This document shows, one piece after another, positions 27,983 through 36,183 of a stretch of 37,458 bases of DNA. A program made the position numbers and the translations under genes. This stretch comes from Betaproteobacteria bacterium (GTDB taxonomy: Bacteria; Pseudomonadota; Gammaproteobacteria; Burkholderiales; SG8-41), in NCBI GenBank assembly GCA_016183675.1, contig JACPEF010000195.1, forward strand, positions 1 through 37,458, written 5' to 3'. The notes below the pieces were generated by a model, which worked only from the letters and a program-made list of their open reading frames with translations, was not told the origin of the DNA and ran no database searches. Position 1 is the stretch's first letter. Every line of letters begins with the position of its first letter.

Positions 27983-28905
27983 GCTGGGATTTTCAGTTCT
28001 TCCGCTGACCGGCGCGCGTTGCGCATCCGCGTCGAGCGAAGCGCGCAATTATACGTGATCCAGCACCCTGTCGGACCTGACGGTCCGACAGGCTGCTTAC
28101 ATTCCTTCCTGCCGTTTTCGTGCGGGCGGTCTTGCCCAAGGAATTTATCGGATCTTGATCCGATAAATTCCTCGCGCCAGATCAGCGCCGCCATGCGGCC
28201 CGTCGTCTTGTCGCGGCGGTAGGAAAAGAACCGCGCGGCGTCGGTGTAGGTGCACACGCCGCCCCCGTGGATGCTTTCAACGCCGGCCCGCCGCAGGCGC
28301 TGGCGCGCGAGCAGGAAGAGGTCGGCGAGCCATTTCCCGGGCACGTGCGGCGCGAAAGCGGCGGCGGCTTGCGGAACGCGCGCGATGAACGCGTTGCGCA
28401 CGTCGGGCCCGACTTCGAACGCGCCGGAGCCGATTCCGGGACCGAGGTAGGCAAGAAGCTCGCCCGGATCACGCGCGAGCGCGCTTACCGTGTTTTCGAT
28501 CACTCCACCAACCAGCCCGCGCCAGCCCGCGTGCGCGATCGCCACCACGGACCCGGCGCGATCTGTAAACAGGACCGGCACGCAGTCCGCGATCATCACC
28601 ACGCATACGGTTCCTGCGCCGCGCGCGATGCTCGCATCGGCTTCTGTTGCGCCGGTGATCGCGTCCGCGTCGGCGACCCCGATGCCGTGCACCTGCCGCA
28701 GCCACTTCGGCTCCTGCGGCAGGGCGGCGCGCAGGCGCGCACGGTTGGCGGCGACCGCCCGCGGGTCGTCCCCGGCGCGCAAGCCGAGATTGAAGCTGGC
28801 GAAAGGACCACCGCTCACCCCTCCGGCGCGGGTCGTGATGACCGCCTTCACGTTCGCCGGCGCGGGCCAATCGGGGACGATCCAGTCGGGATGCAAGGAA
28901 TTCAT
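27979..28905 (-). CDS. pgeF: Peptidoglycan editing factor PgeF (YfiH/laccase-domain) with an extended C-terminus
   Basis: PgeF/YfiH-family enzymes remove wrongly incorporated residues from UDP-MurNAc-peptides. The core (about residues 1-246) is complete: ITTRAGGVSGGPFASFNLG, WLRQVHG, ADCVPVLF, IAHAGWRG, GPGIGSGAFEVG, and CTYTDAARFFSYRRDKTTGRMAALIW, where family members normally end. Here the frame runs about 60 residues further (EFIGSRSDKFLG..., KQPVGPSGPTGC...), encoded by two perfect palindromes and spacer DNA, until a stop overlapping the ZIP start. The extension is probably repeat read-through. It is 4 bases from rluD by overlap (stop 28902), as in the conserved rluD-pgeF pair. Confidence 0.92.
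   Translation of the reverse strand: MNSLHPDWIVPDWPAPANVKAVITTRAGGVSGGPFASFNLGLRAGDDPRAVAANRARLRAALPQEPKWLRQVHGIGVADADAITGATEADASIARGAGTVCVVMIADCVPVLFTDRAGSVVAIAHAGWRGLVGGVIENTVSALARDPGELLAYLGPGIGSGAFEVGPDVRNAFIARVPQAAAAFAPHVPGKWLADLFLLARQRLRRAGVESIHGGGVCTYTDAARFFSYRRDKTTGRMAALIWREEFIGSRSDKFLGQDRPHENGRKECKQPVGPSGPTGCWITYNCALRSTRMRNARRSAEELKIPA
28067..28092. repeat. Palindrome inside the pgeF 3' extension (1)
   Basis: An 11-bp perfect stem (cctgtcggacc / ggtccgacagg) with loop tgac. On the coding strand it specifies QPVGPSGPTG. Confidence 0.8.
28139..28172. repeat. Palindrome inside the pgeF 3' extension (2)
   Basis: A 16-bp perfect stem (aggaatttatcggatc / gatccgataaattcct) around a central TT. 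On the coding strand it specifies EFIGSRSDKFL, exactly where family members normally stop. It is AT-richer than the surrounding DNA. Confidence 0.85.
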
Positions 28906-29861
28906 TTCACTGCTTGAGCGCGGAGTGATGCGATCAGCCGCCGCATGTCGGCGGGCGGCGCGACGCGCCAGTTCATCGTTCGCCGCGTCTGCGGATGAAG
29001 CAGCGCCAGGCGTTCCGCATGCAGCGCCTGCCGCGGGAAGGCGAGCGCCGCATTGCGCTTGCCGTAAGTCGCGTCGCCGATTAGCGGATGGCCCAGCGAA
29101 CTGAGATGCACCCGGATCTGGTGCGTGCGCCCGGTCTCGAGCCGGCAGCGCAGCAGCGTGGCGTTGAGGTAGCGTTCGATCACCTCATAATGCGTCACGG
29201 CGTGCCGGCCGCGCGCGAGCGCCGCCATTCGGGTGCGCTTGACGGGATGGCGGCCGATCGGAACTTCGATCTTCCCGTCGCGCGCCACGCGCCCGTGCAC
29301 CACGGCGAGGTACTCGCGCCTCACGCTGCGCGCCTGGAGCTGGCGCACGAGGTCGGTCTGAGCGGGAAGCGTCTTTGCGACCACCAGCAGGCCGCTCGTG
29401 TCCTGGTCGAGGCGGTGCACGATGCCCGCTCTCGGGATGTTGGCGAGGGCAGGCGCGTGCTGGAGCAGGGCGTTGAGCAGGGTTCCGCTCCAGTTGCCGC
29501 TCCCCGGGTGCACGACGAGCCCCGCTGGCTTGTTGACGACCAGCAGCGCCCCGTCCTCGTAGACGATGTCGAGCGGGATGTTTTCTGCACTTTGCGCGAG
29601 GGTTGCAGGATCGGGAGAGGGGACGATGTCGATAATCTCTCCACCCCGGACCTTTTGCCGCGGGAGCACCGCCCGGCCGTCGAGCGTGGCCCGGCCCGCC
29701 CGGACCCATTGCGCGAGCCGGCTGCGCGAATACTCCGGCAACAAACGAGAAAGCGCCTGGTCCAACCGCAGGCCTGCGCATTCCGCGGGCACCGTAAGCT
29801 TCAGGGGCGCGGGCCCGGGGCGGTTTGCGCTATAATTTTCGGGAGAGTTCATGCGGCTCAT
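28902..29861 (-). CDS. rluD: 23S rRNA pseudouridine synthase RluD
   Basis: RluD makes pseudouridines 1911/1915/1917 in helix 69 of 23S rRNA. The protein (319 residues from ATG 29861; ATG 29852 is equally possible) has an N-terminal S4 RNA-binding domain (RLDQALSRLLPEYSRSRLAQWV) and the catalytic domain with HRLDQDTSGLLVVAK, containing the catalytic Asp, plus GRTHQIRVHLSSLGHPLIGD. It is head-to-head with bamD; the start codons overlap, so each promoter lies in the other's region. The layout rluD-pgeF/bamD is conserved in proteobacteria. Confidence 0.95.
   Translation of the reverse strand: MSRMNSPENYSANRPGPAPLKLTVPAECAGLRLDQALSRLLPEYSRSRLAQWVRAGRATLDGRAVLPRQKVRGGEIIDIVPSPDPATLAQSAENIPLDIVYEDGALLVVNKPAGLVVHPGSGNWSGTLLNALLQHAPALANIPRAGIVHRLDQDTSGLLVVAKTLPAQTDLVRQLQARSVRREYLAVVHGRVARDGKIEVPIGRHPVKRTRMAALARGRHAVTHYEVIERYLNATLLRCRLETGRTHQIRVHLSSLGHPLIGDATYGKRNAALAFPRQALHAERLALLHPQTRRTMNWRVAPPADMRRLIASLRAQAVK
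29831..29836 (+). promoter_or_regulatory. Possible -10 box for bamD
   Basis: A perfect TATAAT lies 15 bases before the bamD ATG, inside the first codons of rluD; the implied leader is very short but retains GGGAGAG as ribosome-binding site. No good -35 hexamer is seen. Confidence 0.4.
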
Positions 29862-30657
29862 TCTGCGTCATAGTTTAGCGGTACTCGCCGGTATCCTCAT
29901 GGCGGCGTGCGGCCTGCTGCCGGAACTGGCCGACGAGACCAAGGGCTGGTCGGCGCAGAAGCTCTACGCCGAGGCCAAATCCAACCTCAACAACCGCGAC
30001 TACGAACAGGCGATCAAGTATTACGAGAAGCTCGAATCGCGCTACCCGCACGGCCGCTTCGCGCAGCAGGCGCAGATCGAGATCGCCTATGCGTACTACA
30101 AGGACAGCGAGCCGGCGCAGGCCATCACTGCGGCCGAGCGCTTCATCAAGCTGCATCCCAATCATCCCAACGTCGACTACGTGTATTACCTGCGGGGACT
30201 CGCCAACTTCAACGACGACCTGGGCTGGCTCGGGTACATCAGCGGGCAGGATCTTAGCGAGCGCGATCCGAAAGCGGCCCGCGAAGCATTCGAGGCTTTC
30301 AAGGACCTGGTGACGCGGTTCCCCGACAGCAAGTACACGCCGGATGCGATCGCACGCATGAACTACCTGGTGAACGCGCTCGCGGCACATGAAGTCCACG
30401 TGGCTCGCTATTACATGAAGCGCGGCGCGTACGTCGCCGCGGCCAACCGCGCGCAGACCGCTCTCAAGACCTACCCGCAGGCACCGGCGAACGAGGAAGG
30501 GCTGGTGATCCTGGTCAGGGCTTACGACGCGCTCGGCATGACGGACCTGCGCGACGACGCCGAACGCGTGCTCAAGAAGAACTTTCCCGAAAGCAAGTAC
30601 CTGAAGGGCGACCCCCGCAAGGCGAGCGTGCCCTGGTGGCAATTCTGGAACTGGTAA
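29851..30657 (+). CDS. bamD: Outer membrane assembly lipoprotein BamD
   Basis: BamD is the essential TPR lipoprotein of the BAM complex inserting beta-barrel proteins. The 268-residue protein has a lipoprotein signal with MAACG (Cys20), then TPR-type helices: SAQKLYAEAKSNLNNRDYEQAIKYYEKLESRYPHGRFAQQAQIEIAYAYYK is the family hallmark (first repeat after the Cys). The last residues (PWWQFWNW) end in DNA that is duplicated in inverted form directly downstream. Confidence 0.95.
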   Translation: MRLILRHSLAVLAGILMAACGLLPELADETKGWSAQKLYAEAKSNLNNRDYEQAIKYYEKLESRYPHGRFAQQAQIEIAYAYYKDSEPAQAITAAERFIKLHPNHPNVDYVYYLRGLANFNDDLGWLGYISGQDLSERDPKAAREAFEAFKDLVTRFPDSKYTPDAIARMNYLVNALAAHEVHVARYYMKRGAYVAAANRAQTALKTYPQAPANEEGLVILVRAYDALGMTDLRDDAERVLKKNFPESKYLKGDPRKASVPWWQFWNW

Positions 30658-30689
30658 TCGCCGACCCCGTCGGCGATTACCAGTTCCAG
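30645..30689 (+). terminator. Perfect 21-bp palindrome made from the bamD 3' end
   Basis: The last codons and stop of bamD plus a few bases (30645-30665) recur as an exact reverse complement at 30669-30689 with a 3-base loop (ccc). It would be a very stable hairpin at the transcript end; no T run follows, instead heptamer repeats continue from its right arm. Confidence 0.75.
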
Positions 30690-30758
30690 GTTCCAGGTTC
30701 CAGGTTCCGGGTTCGGGGTTTCAACTTTGAACTTTGAACTTTGAACTTTGAACTTTGA
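30682..30758. repeat. Eleven phased heptamers between bamD and the DMT transporter
   Basis: Reading in 7-base steps from 30682: AGTTCCA, GGTTCCA (x2), GGTTCCG, GGTTCGG, GGTTTCA, then ACTTTGA five times exactly. The unit drifts gradually from GGTTCCA to ACTTTGA while the phase is kept. The minus-strand ORF through it (SKFKVQSSKFKV) is spurious. Confidence 0.88.
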
Positions 30759-30770
30759 ACGTGGCAACGA

Positions 30771-31634
30771 TCAGCCCACCGCAAGGCAGGTAATCCCTGC
30801 GACCATCGCCGTCGCGGCCGCCAGGCGGCGCACCACGTCCCCTTCGCGCAGCAGGTGGGTTCCCATCAACGCGGCGATAAGGATGCTCACTTCGCGCGCC
30901 GGGGCGACGTAGCTCACGGGCGTGAACACCATCGCGGTGAGCACCAGGATGTAGGACAGCGGGCAGAGCAGGGCGACCGCGATGATTTCCATTCTGGCGC
31001 GCCGCCAGGTCGGCGTGATCTCCCTCCGGGACTGAAGCGCGGTCGGTGTCATCAGCAGCAGGCGTCCGAAATTCGCGGCCCAGTCCTGCAGTATCGGCGG
31101 GACGAGGTACGCTGCCACTGCGACCTTGTCCACGATCGTGTAGGCGGCGATCATGCCGCCCGTGAGCAAAGCGTAGCCGACGGCGAGCAGGCTGCCGCGG
31201 CTGCGCAGGGCCGCGAGGTTTCCGGTGAGCAGCACCGCGCCGCAGCCGATGAGCAATGCGCCGACGAGCGCGACCCCCGAGGGACGCTCGTTGAGCAGCA
31301 GGACGGCGACGAGCACGGTGATCAGCGGGCCGCTGCCGCGCGCCAGGGGATAGACGAGCGAGAGGTCGCCACCCGAACGATAGCCGCGGTCGAGCAACAG
31401 GTAGTAGGCGGTATGCAGCGCGGCGCTCGCCAGCATCAAGGCGATCGACATCCAGCCGAGCGCCGGATTCACCCACCACACGACTGCGGCCGCGAGCGGA
31501 GCGTAGAACGCCGCAGAAATGGCCGCAAACAGCCAGACAAACGCAGTGCCGCCGCCGGAACGCTTGAGGAGATAGTTCCAGGTTGCGTGGACAAACGCAG
31601 CGGCGAGGATGAGAGTCAGGGCAAATCCGGTCAT
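30771..31634 (-). CDS. DMT-superfamily (EamA-type) transporter
   Basis: A 287-residue inner-membrane protein with about ten hydrophobic segments in two EamA halves: FALTLILAAAFVHATWNYLLKRS at the start, YPLARGSGPLITVLVAVLLLNERPS at the end of half one, and VSYVAPAREVSILIAALMGTHLLREGD at the end of half two. Such proteins export or import small metabolites; the substrate is not predictable. It stands alone between the bamD repeat tract and the glycine-zipper gene. Confidence 0.9.
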   Translation of the reverse strand: MTGFALTLILAAAFVHATWNYLLKRSGGGTAFVWLFAAISAAFYAPLAAAVVWWVNPALGWMSIALMLASAALHTAYYLLLDRGYRSGGDLSLVYPLARGSGPLITVLVAVLLLNERPSGVALVGALLIGCGAVLLTGNLAALRSRGSLLAVGYALLTGGMIAAYTIVDKVAVAAYLVPPILQDWAANFGRLLLMTPTALQSRREITPTWRRARMEIIAVALLCPLSYILVLTAMVFTPVSYVAPAREVSILIAALMGTHLLREGDVVRRLAAATAMVAGITCLAVG

Positions 31635-31721
31635 GGCAGCCTCGGACTCTAGGTGGCGGCGAATCGGAGTGTCAAGCGAGCGTCTTCGCTGCGTACCTCG
31701 CAGGGTCGGTGGAGCCGGTAC

Positions 31722-31750
31722 AAAAAAAAAGGCCGCGCTCGCGCGCGGCC
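31722..31750 (-). terminator. Rho-independent terminator after the glycine-zipper gene
   Basis: On the minus strand, an 8-bp GC stem (ggccgcgc / gcgcggcc) is followed by nine T residues, 17 bases after the stop codon of the gene ending at 31767. Confidence 0.9.
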
Positions 31751-31766
31751 CACAGGGGGAACGAAC

Positions 31767-32375
31767 TCAGTTCAGAACCAGGGCGCCGTCCACGATCCGC
31801 ACCTTGTCACCGGCGCGGAACGCGGGCTCCTTGTCGTACGAGACCGCGCGCGTCGAGCCGTCGTCCATCCGCACTGCGACGTTGTAGTACTGCGTGGACT
31901 TCACGTGCTTCTCGATCTGATGGCCGGCGTATGCGCCGCCCGCCGCGCCCGCGACGGTGGCGACCTTGCGGCCGCTGCCGCTGCCGACCTGGTTGCCAAG
32001 CACGCCGCCAACGACGCCGCCCGCCACCGCGCCGAGGCCGGTGCCTTCGCCTTCCTGCTTCACTACGTTGACGGAAACGACCGTTCCGCAGGACGCGCAT
32101 ACTCGGGCCCCGGGTTTGGCGGATTCCGCCGAAGCGACGCGGCTCGGTTCGGATGCGGCCTTCCTCTGCGTGGATGCGGTCTTCTGCTGCTGTCGTTTGT
32201 CGGCGGGCCCAGAGGCGGCGGACGTGGCCTGCTGCGGTTGCTCGGCCGTCCTCGAGAACGAGCTCGGAATGACGCCGGTCATCACTCCCACTCCCACCGC
32301 GCTGAAGATGACGACGGACACGGCCGCGATCGCGACGATCGGACTGACTTGGGTTTTAGATTGCGTGTCGGACAT
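31767..32375 (-). CDS. Glycine-zipper 2TM domain protein
   Basis: From ATG 32375, preceded by a perfect AGGAGG, this gives 202 residues. An N-terminal hydrophobic anchor (VSPIVAIAAVSVVIFSAVGVGVMTG), a Gln/Ala/Lys-rich linker, a CASCGTV pair of cysteines, then a glycine zipper (GLGAVAGGVVGGVLGNQVGSGSGRKVATVAGAAGGAYAGHQIE) and a C-terminal beta-rich domain (YNVAVRMDDGSTRAVSY...GDKVRIVDGALVLN). This matches the 17-kDa-antigen/SlyB-like group of envelope proteins. Likely inner-membrane anchored and periplasmic; function unknown. The track's 32471 start is too early. Confidence 0.88.
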   Translation of the reverse strand: MSDTQSKTQVSPIVAIAAVSVVIFSAVGVGVMTGVIPSSFSRTAEQPQQATSAASGPADKRQQQKTASTQRKAASEPSRVASAESAKPGARVCASCGTVVSVNVVKQEGEGTGLGAVAGGVVGGVLGNQVGSGSGRKVATVAGAAGGAYAGHQIEKHVKSTQYYNVAVRMDDGSTRAVSYDKEPAFRAGDKVRIVDGALVLN

Positions 32376-32585
32376 GGTTGGCCTCCTTCCTGATCTGGAA
32401 ACCCGCGTTTCCAACAACGCACATGTTACGCAGGCATATGACAGGGGGATGTGAAATACTGCGCGCGGCATTACTCTTTTACGTGCGATGCGTGAATTGC
32501 GCGCCTATTCCTGCGAAAGAGGCGTCGCCGGCCGGCGACATTCATCGGTGAGAGGGGTGCGCGTGTGACAAGCGTCACGCGCGGA

Positions 32586-34556
32586 TCAGGACGCCAGCTC
32601 CGGGCGGTTCCGGTAGAGCTCGAGCACTTCCGGATTGGCGAGCGCCTCCAGGTTCTTCACCGGCCGGCCGTGGACGACGTTGCGCACCGCGAGCTCGACG
32701 ATCTTCCCGCTCTTGGTGCGCGGTACGTCCGCGACCTGCACGATCTTCGCCGGCAAGTGGCGCGGGGTGGCGTTGTCGCGGATGCGGCGTCTGATCTTCT
32801 CGATCAAGGCGTCGTCGAGCCGGAGCCCGTCGCGCAAACGCACGAACAGCACGACCCGCACGTCATCCGGGCGGTCGGGCGGCCAGTCCTGTCCGATGAC
32901 GAGGCTTTCAACGACCTCGTCGAGCTGCTCGACCTGGCGGTAGATCTCGGCGGTACCGATGCGCACGCCGCCCGGATTGAGCACCGCGTCCGAGCGCCCG
33001 TAGATGATGAGCCCGTCGTGCCCGGTCAGCTCCACGTAATCGCCGTGGCACCACACGCCCGGGAATCTCTGGAAATACGCGGCGCGGTACTTCTCGCCGT
33101 CAGGGTCGTTCCAGAAGCCGACTGGCATGGATGGAAAGGGCGCGGTGCAGACGAGCTCGCCTTTTTCGCTTCGCACGGGCCTACCTCCCTCGTTGAAGAC
33201 CTCGACCTTCATGCCGAGCCCCCGGCACTGCAGCTCGCCGTGCCACACCGGGCCGGTCGGATTGCCGAGCGCGAAGCAGGAGATCAGGTCGGTGCCGCCG
33301 GAGATTGAGGCGAGGTGGACATCGCGCTTGATCTCGCGGTAGACGTAGTCGAAGCTCTCCGGCACCAGCGGAGAGCCGGTCGAAAGCAGGGACTTGAGCG
33401 CCGTCAGCCGGTGCGTCTCGCGCGGTTTCAGGCCGAGCTTGGCGATGTTGTCTATGTACTTGGCCGAGGTGCCGAAAACGTTCATGCGCTCGGTGTCGGC
33501 GAAATCGAACAGGATGCGCCCGCCGGCGATCAAGGGCGATCCGTCGTAGAGCAGGATGGTCGCGCGCGAGGCGAGCGCGGAGGCGAGCCAGTTCCACATC
33601 ATCCAGCCGCAGGTCGTGAAGTAGAACAGGCGCCCGCCCGGCTTCAGGTCCACGTGCAGCTGGTGCTCCTTGAGGTGCTGGAGCAGGGTGCCGCCGGCAC
33701 CGTGCACGATGCACTTGGGCACGCCGGTGGTGCCGGAGGAGTACAGGATGTAGAGCGGATGATTGAACGGCAGGCGCTCGAAGCGGATCTCGTGCGGCCG
33801 GTACGGCGCCATGAACTCGTGCACATTGACGGAATTCGGAATTCCGTCGATAACGGGTTTGCGTTGCGTGTAAGGCACAATAACAATTTTTTGCAGCGAA
33901 GGAAGATTGCCGGCGATTTCCTTAAGACGGGCGACGATGTCGACCGTCTTGCCGTTGTAGAAATAGCCGTCCGCCGCGAACAGGACCTTGGGCTCGATCT
34001 GTCCGAAGCGGTCGAGCACGCCCTGACTGCCGAAATCCGGCGAGCACGAGGACCAGATGGCCCCGAGGCTCGCCGCGGCGAGCATCGCGATTACCGTGCC
34101 GGGAACGTTAGGCATGTAACCCGCGACGCGGTCGCCGGGCTTCACGCCGGCCGCGCGCAGCGCCTGCGAGAGCCGCGACACTTCGTCGTAGAGCTCGGCG
34201 TAGCTGACGCGGCTCTTCAAGCGGTCCTCTCCCCAGAACACGATGGCGGTCCCGCGGTCGCGGCGGCGCAGCAGATTCTCGGCGAAATTGAGCCGCGCTT
34301 CCGGAAACCAGCGCGCGCCCGGCATCTTGTCGCCGTGGATGACTACCGGGCCACCCCGGCTGTCGGCGATCACGCCGCAGAACGACCACACCGATTGCCA
34401 GAACTGCTCCGGCTCGTTGACGGACCAACGGTAGAGGCCCCCGTAATCGCCTGCCTTCACGCCCCAGCGGCTGCGCGCGTGGCGCGTGAACGCGGTCAGG
34501 TTCGCGCTCGCGACGCGCTCGGGGGAGGGTTGCCAGAGCGGACGGTCCATAAACAT
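32586..34556 (-). CDS. aacS: Acetoacetyl-CoA synthetase (acetoacetate--CoA ligase)
   Basis: This enzyme activates acetoacetate with ATP and CoA, for example when PHB or ketone bodies are degraded. About 656 residues from ATG 34556 (or 34550). ANL-superfamily motifs: [16 protein letters not shown]-loop [24 protein letters not shown] typical of acetoacetyl-CoA synthetases, [18 protein letters not shown], and [19 protein letters not shown] with the catalytic Lys. The track's extra N-terminal residues ([13 protein letters not shown]) are encoded by heptamer repeats and are rejected. It fits with phaCBR as part of the same C4 metabolism. Confidence 0.94.
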   Translation of the reverse strand: MFMDRPLWQPSPERVASANLTAFTRHARSRWGVKAGDYGGLYRWSVNEPEQFWQSVWSFCGVIADSRGGPVVIHGDKMPGARWFPEARLNFAENLLRRRDRGTAIVFWGEDRLKSRVSYAELYDEVSRLSQALRAAGVKPGDRVAGYMPNVPGTVIAMLAAASLGAIWSSCSPDFGSQGVLDRFGQIEPKVLFAADGYFYNGKTVDIVARLKEIAGNLPSLQKIVIVPYTQRKPVIDGIPNSVNVHEFMAPYRPHEIRFERLPFNHPLYILYSSGTTGVPKCIVHGAGGTLLQHLKEHQLHVDLKPGGRLFYFTTCGWMMWNWLASALASRATILLYDGSPLIAGGRILFDFADTERMNVFGTSAKYIDNIAKLGLKPRETHRLTALKSLLSTGSPLVPESFDYVYREIKRDVHLASISGGTDLISCFALGNPTGPVWHGELQCRGLGMKVEVFNEGGRPVRSEKGELVCTAPFPSMPVGFWNDPDGEKYRAAYFQRFPGVWCHGDYVELTGHDGLIIYGRSDAVLNPGGVRIGTAEIYRQVEQLDEVVESLVIGQDWPPDRPDDVRVVLFVRLRDGLRLDDALIEKIRRRIRDNATPRHLPAKIVQVADVPRTKSGKIVELAVRNVVHGRPVKNLEALANPEVLELYRNRPELAS

Positions 34557-34557
34557 C

Positions 34558-34633
34558 GGTAAGCGGTGAGCGGTTAGCCGGGTATCGGCAGCCTCCAACT
34601 GCTCACTGCTTACCGTTTACCGCTCACCGTTCC
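34558..34633. repeat. Inverted heptamer arrays between lysS and acetoacetyl-CoA synthetase
   Basis: Left arm: GGTAAGC, GGTGAGC, GGTTAGC (34558-34578). Right arm: CTGCTCA, CTGCTTA, CCGTTTA, CCGCTCA, CCGTTCC (34599-34633). The arms are approximately complementary, giving a hairpin just after the lysS stop; the right arm extends into the last lysS codons. Confidence 0.8.
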
Positions 34634-36156
34634 TCGGGACGCAGCAGCGGGAACAGGATCACGTCGCGGATCGACGGGCTGTCGGTGAAGAGCATCACCA
34701 CCCGGTCGATGCCGACGCCGGCGCCGGAGGCGGGGGGCATCCCGTATTCGAGCGCGCGGATGTAGTCGGCGTCGTAATGCATGGCCTCGGCGTCGCCCGC
34801 TTCCTTCTGCTTCACCTGCTGCTGAAAGCGCGCCGCCTGCTCCGCGGGATCGTTCAGCTCGGAGAAGCCGTTGGCGATCTCGCGCCCGGCGATGTAGAGC
34901 TCGAAGCGCTCCGCGATCTCCGGGTTCTGGTCGCTGCGGCGCGCGAGCGGCGACACCTCGGCGGGATAGTCGAGGATGAACGTGGGCTGGATCAGCTTGT
35001 CCTCCACCGTGTTCTCGAACAACGTGAGCCGCAGGCCCCCGATCCCGTCGGCCGGCCGGTACGCGATGTTGAGCTCCTTCAACCTCGCGAGAAGCGCATC
35101 GCGGTCGTTGAGCACCGCATCGGAAGCTCCGGGGTGGTGCTGCCTGATCGCCTGGGTGATGGTGAGCCGCTGGTACGGCTGCGCCAGATCGATCTCGTGG
35201 CCCTGGTAGGTGAGCTTGGTGGTCCCGAGGGCAGACTTGGCGGCGTACAGCAATATTTGCGGGATGGTGGACATCATGTACTCGTAATCGGTGTGCGCCG
35301 CGTACAGCTCGAGCATGGTGAATTCGGGGTTGTGCTTGGTCGAGATCCCCTCGTTGCGGAAGTTGCGGTTGATCTCGAATACCTTCTCGAAGCCTCCGAC
35401 GACCAGCCGCTTCAGGTAAAGCTCCGGCGCGATGCGCAGAAAGAGCTCCATGTCGAGCGCGTTGTGGTGCGTGACGAAGGGGCGCGCCACGGCGCCGCCC
35501 GGGATCGGCTGCATCATCGGCGTTTCGACTTCCAGATAGCGCCGGTTGAGCAGGAAAGTCCGGATCGCCTGGATGATGCGCGAGCGCTGCACGAAGAGCA
35601 GGCGCGAATCATCGTTGACCATGAGGTCCACGTAGCGCTGGCGGTAGCGCAGCTCCTGGTCGGTCAGCCCGTGGAACTTCTCGGGCAGCGGCCGCAGCGA
35701 CTTGGCGAGCAGCTTGAGCTCCCTCACGCGCACGGTGAGCTCATCGGTCCTGGTCTTGAACAGCACGCCGCTGACACCGATGATGTCGCCGATGTCGTAG
35801 TGCTTGAATGCCTCGTGCACCTCCTTGCCGGGCGCGTTGTCAGCGACGAAGATCTGGATCTGGCCGCTCATGTCCTGGATATTGGCGAAAGTGATCTTGC
35901 CCATCGTCCGCTTGAGCATGATGCGGCCGGAGACCTTGACCACGACCGGGTTGAGATCGAGCGCGTCGCGGTCGGTTTTTTCGTGCTTTTCGACGAGATC
36001 CGCCGCCAGGTGCCGGCGCTGGAAATCGTTCTGATAGGCGAAGCCCTTCTCGCGCAGCGCCTTCAGCTTGGCGCGGCGCTCGGCGACCAGTTTCTCGCGG
36101 TCATGAGCCTGTTCGGGCTCTCCGCTGTAGGAAGGATCCCGCGGGTTCTCGGCCAT
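34624..36156 (-). CDS. lysS: Lysine--tRNA ligase, class II
   Basis: LysRS charges tRNA-Lys. The 510-residue protein has an N-terminal OB-fold anticodon-binding domain ([32 protein letters not shown]), motif 1 ([26 protein letters not shown]), motif 2 ([20 protein letters not shown]) and motif 3 ([18 protein letters not shown]). It starts 27 bases after the prfB stop on the same strand, the conserved prfB-lysS operon. Its last codons touch a heptamer repeat array. Confidence 0.97.
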   Translation of the reverse strand: MAENPRDPSYSGEPEQAHDREKLVAERRAKLKALREKGFAYQNDFQRRHLAADLVEKHEKTDRDALDLNPVVVKVSGRIMLKRTMGKITFANIQDMSGQIQIFVADNAPGKEVHEAFKHYDIGDIIGVSGVLFKTRTDELTVRVRELKLLAKSLRPLPEKFHGLTDQELRYRQRYVDLMVNDDSRLLFVQRSRIIQAIRTFLLNRRYLEVETPMMQPIPGGAVARPFVTHHNALDMELFLRIAPELYLKRLVVGGFEKVFEINRNFRNEGISTKHNPEFTMLELYAAHTDYEYMMSTIPQILLYAAKSALGTTKLTYQGHEIDLAQPYQRLTITQAIRQHHPGASDAVLNDRDALLARLKELNIAYRPADGIGGLRLTLFENTVEDKLIQPTFILDYPAEVSPLARRSDQNPEIAERFELYIAGREIANGFSELNDPAEQAARFQQQVKQKEAGDAEAMHYDADYIRALEYGMPPASGAGVGIDRVVMLFTDSPSIRDVILFPLLRPEER

Positions 36157-36183
36157 GCTGGTCGCCGTTTGAGGTGGGATTGA

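Noticed and set aside
30682-30758. CRISPR-like array
   Set aside because: The units are 7 bases with no spacers and no cas genes are in the window.
30522-30767. Small minus-strand ORF with SKFKVQSSKFKV repeats
   Set aside because: It is the translation of the ACTTTGA heptamers and the bamD antisense strand, a frequent spurious annotation.
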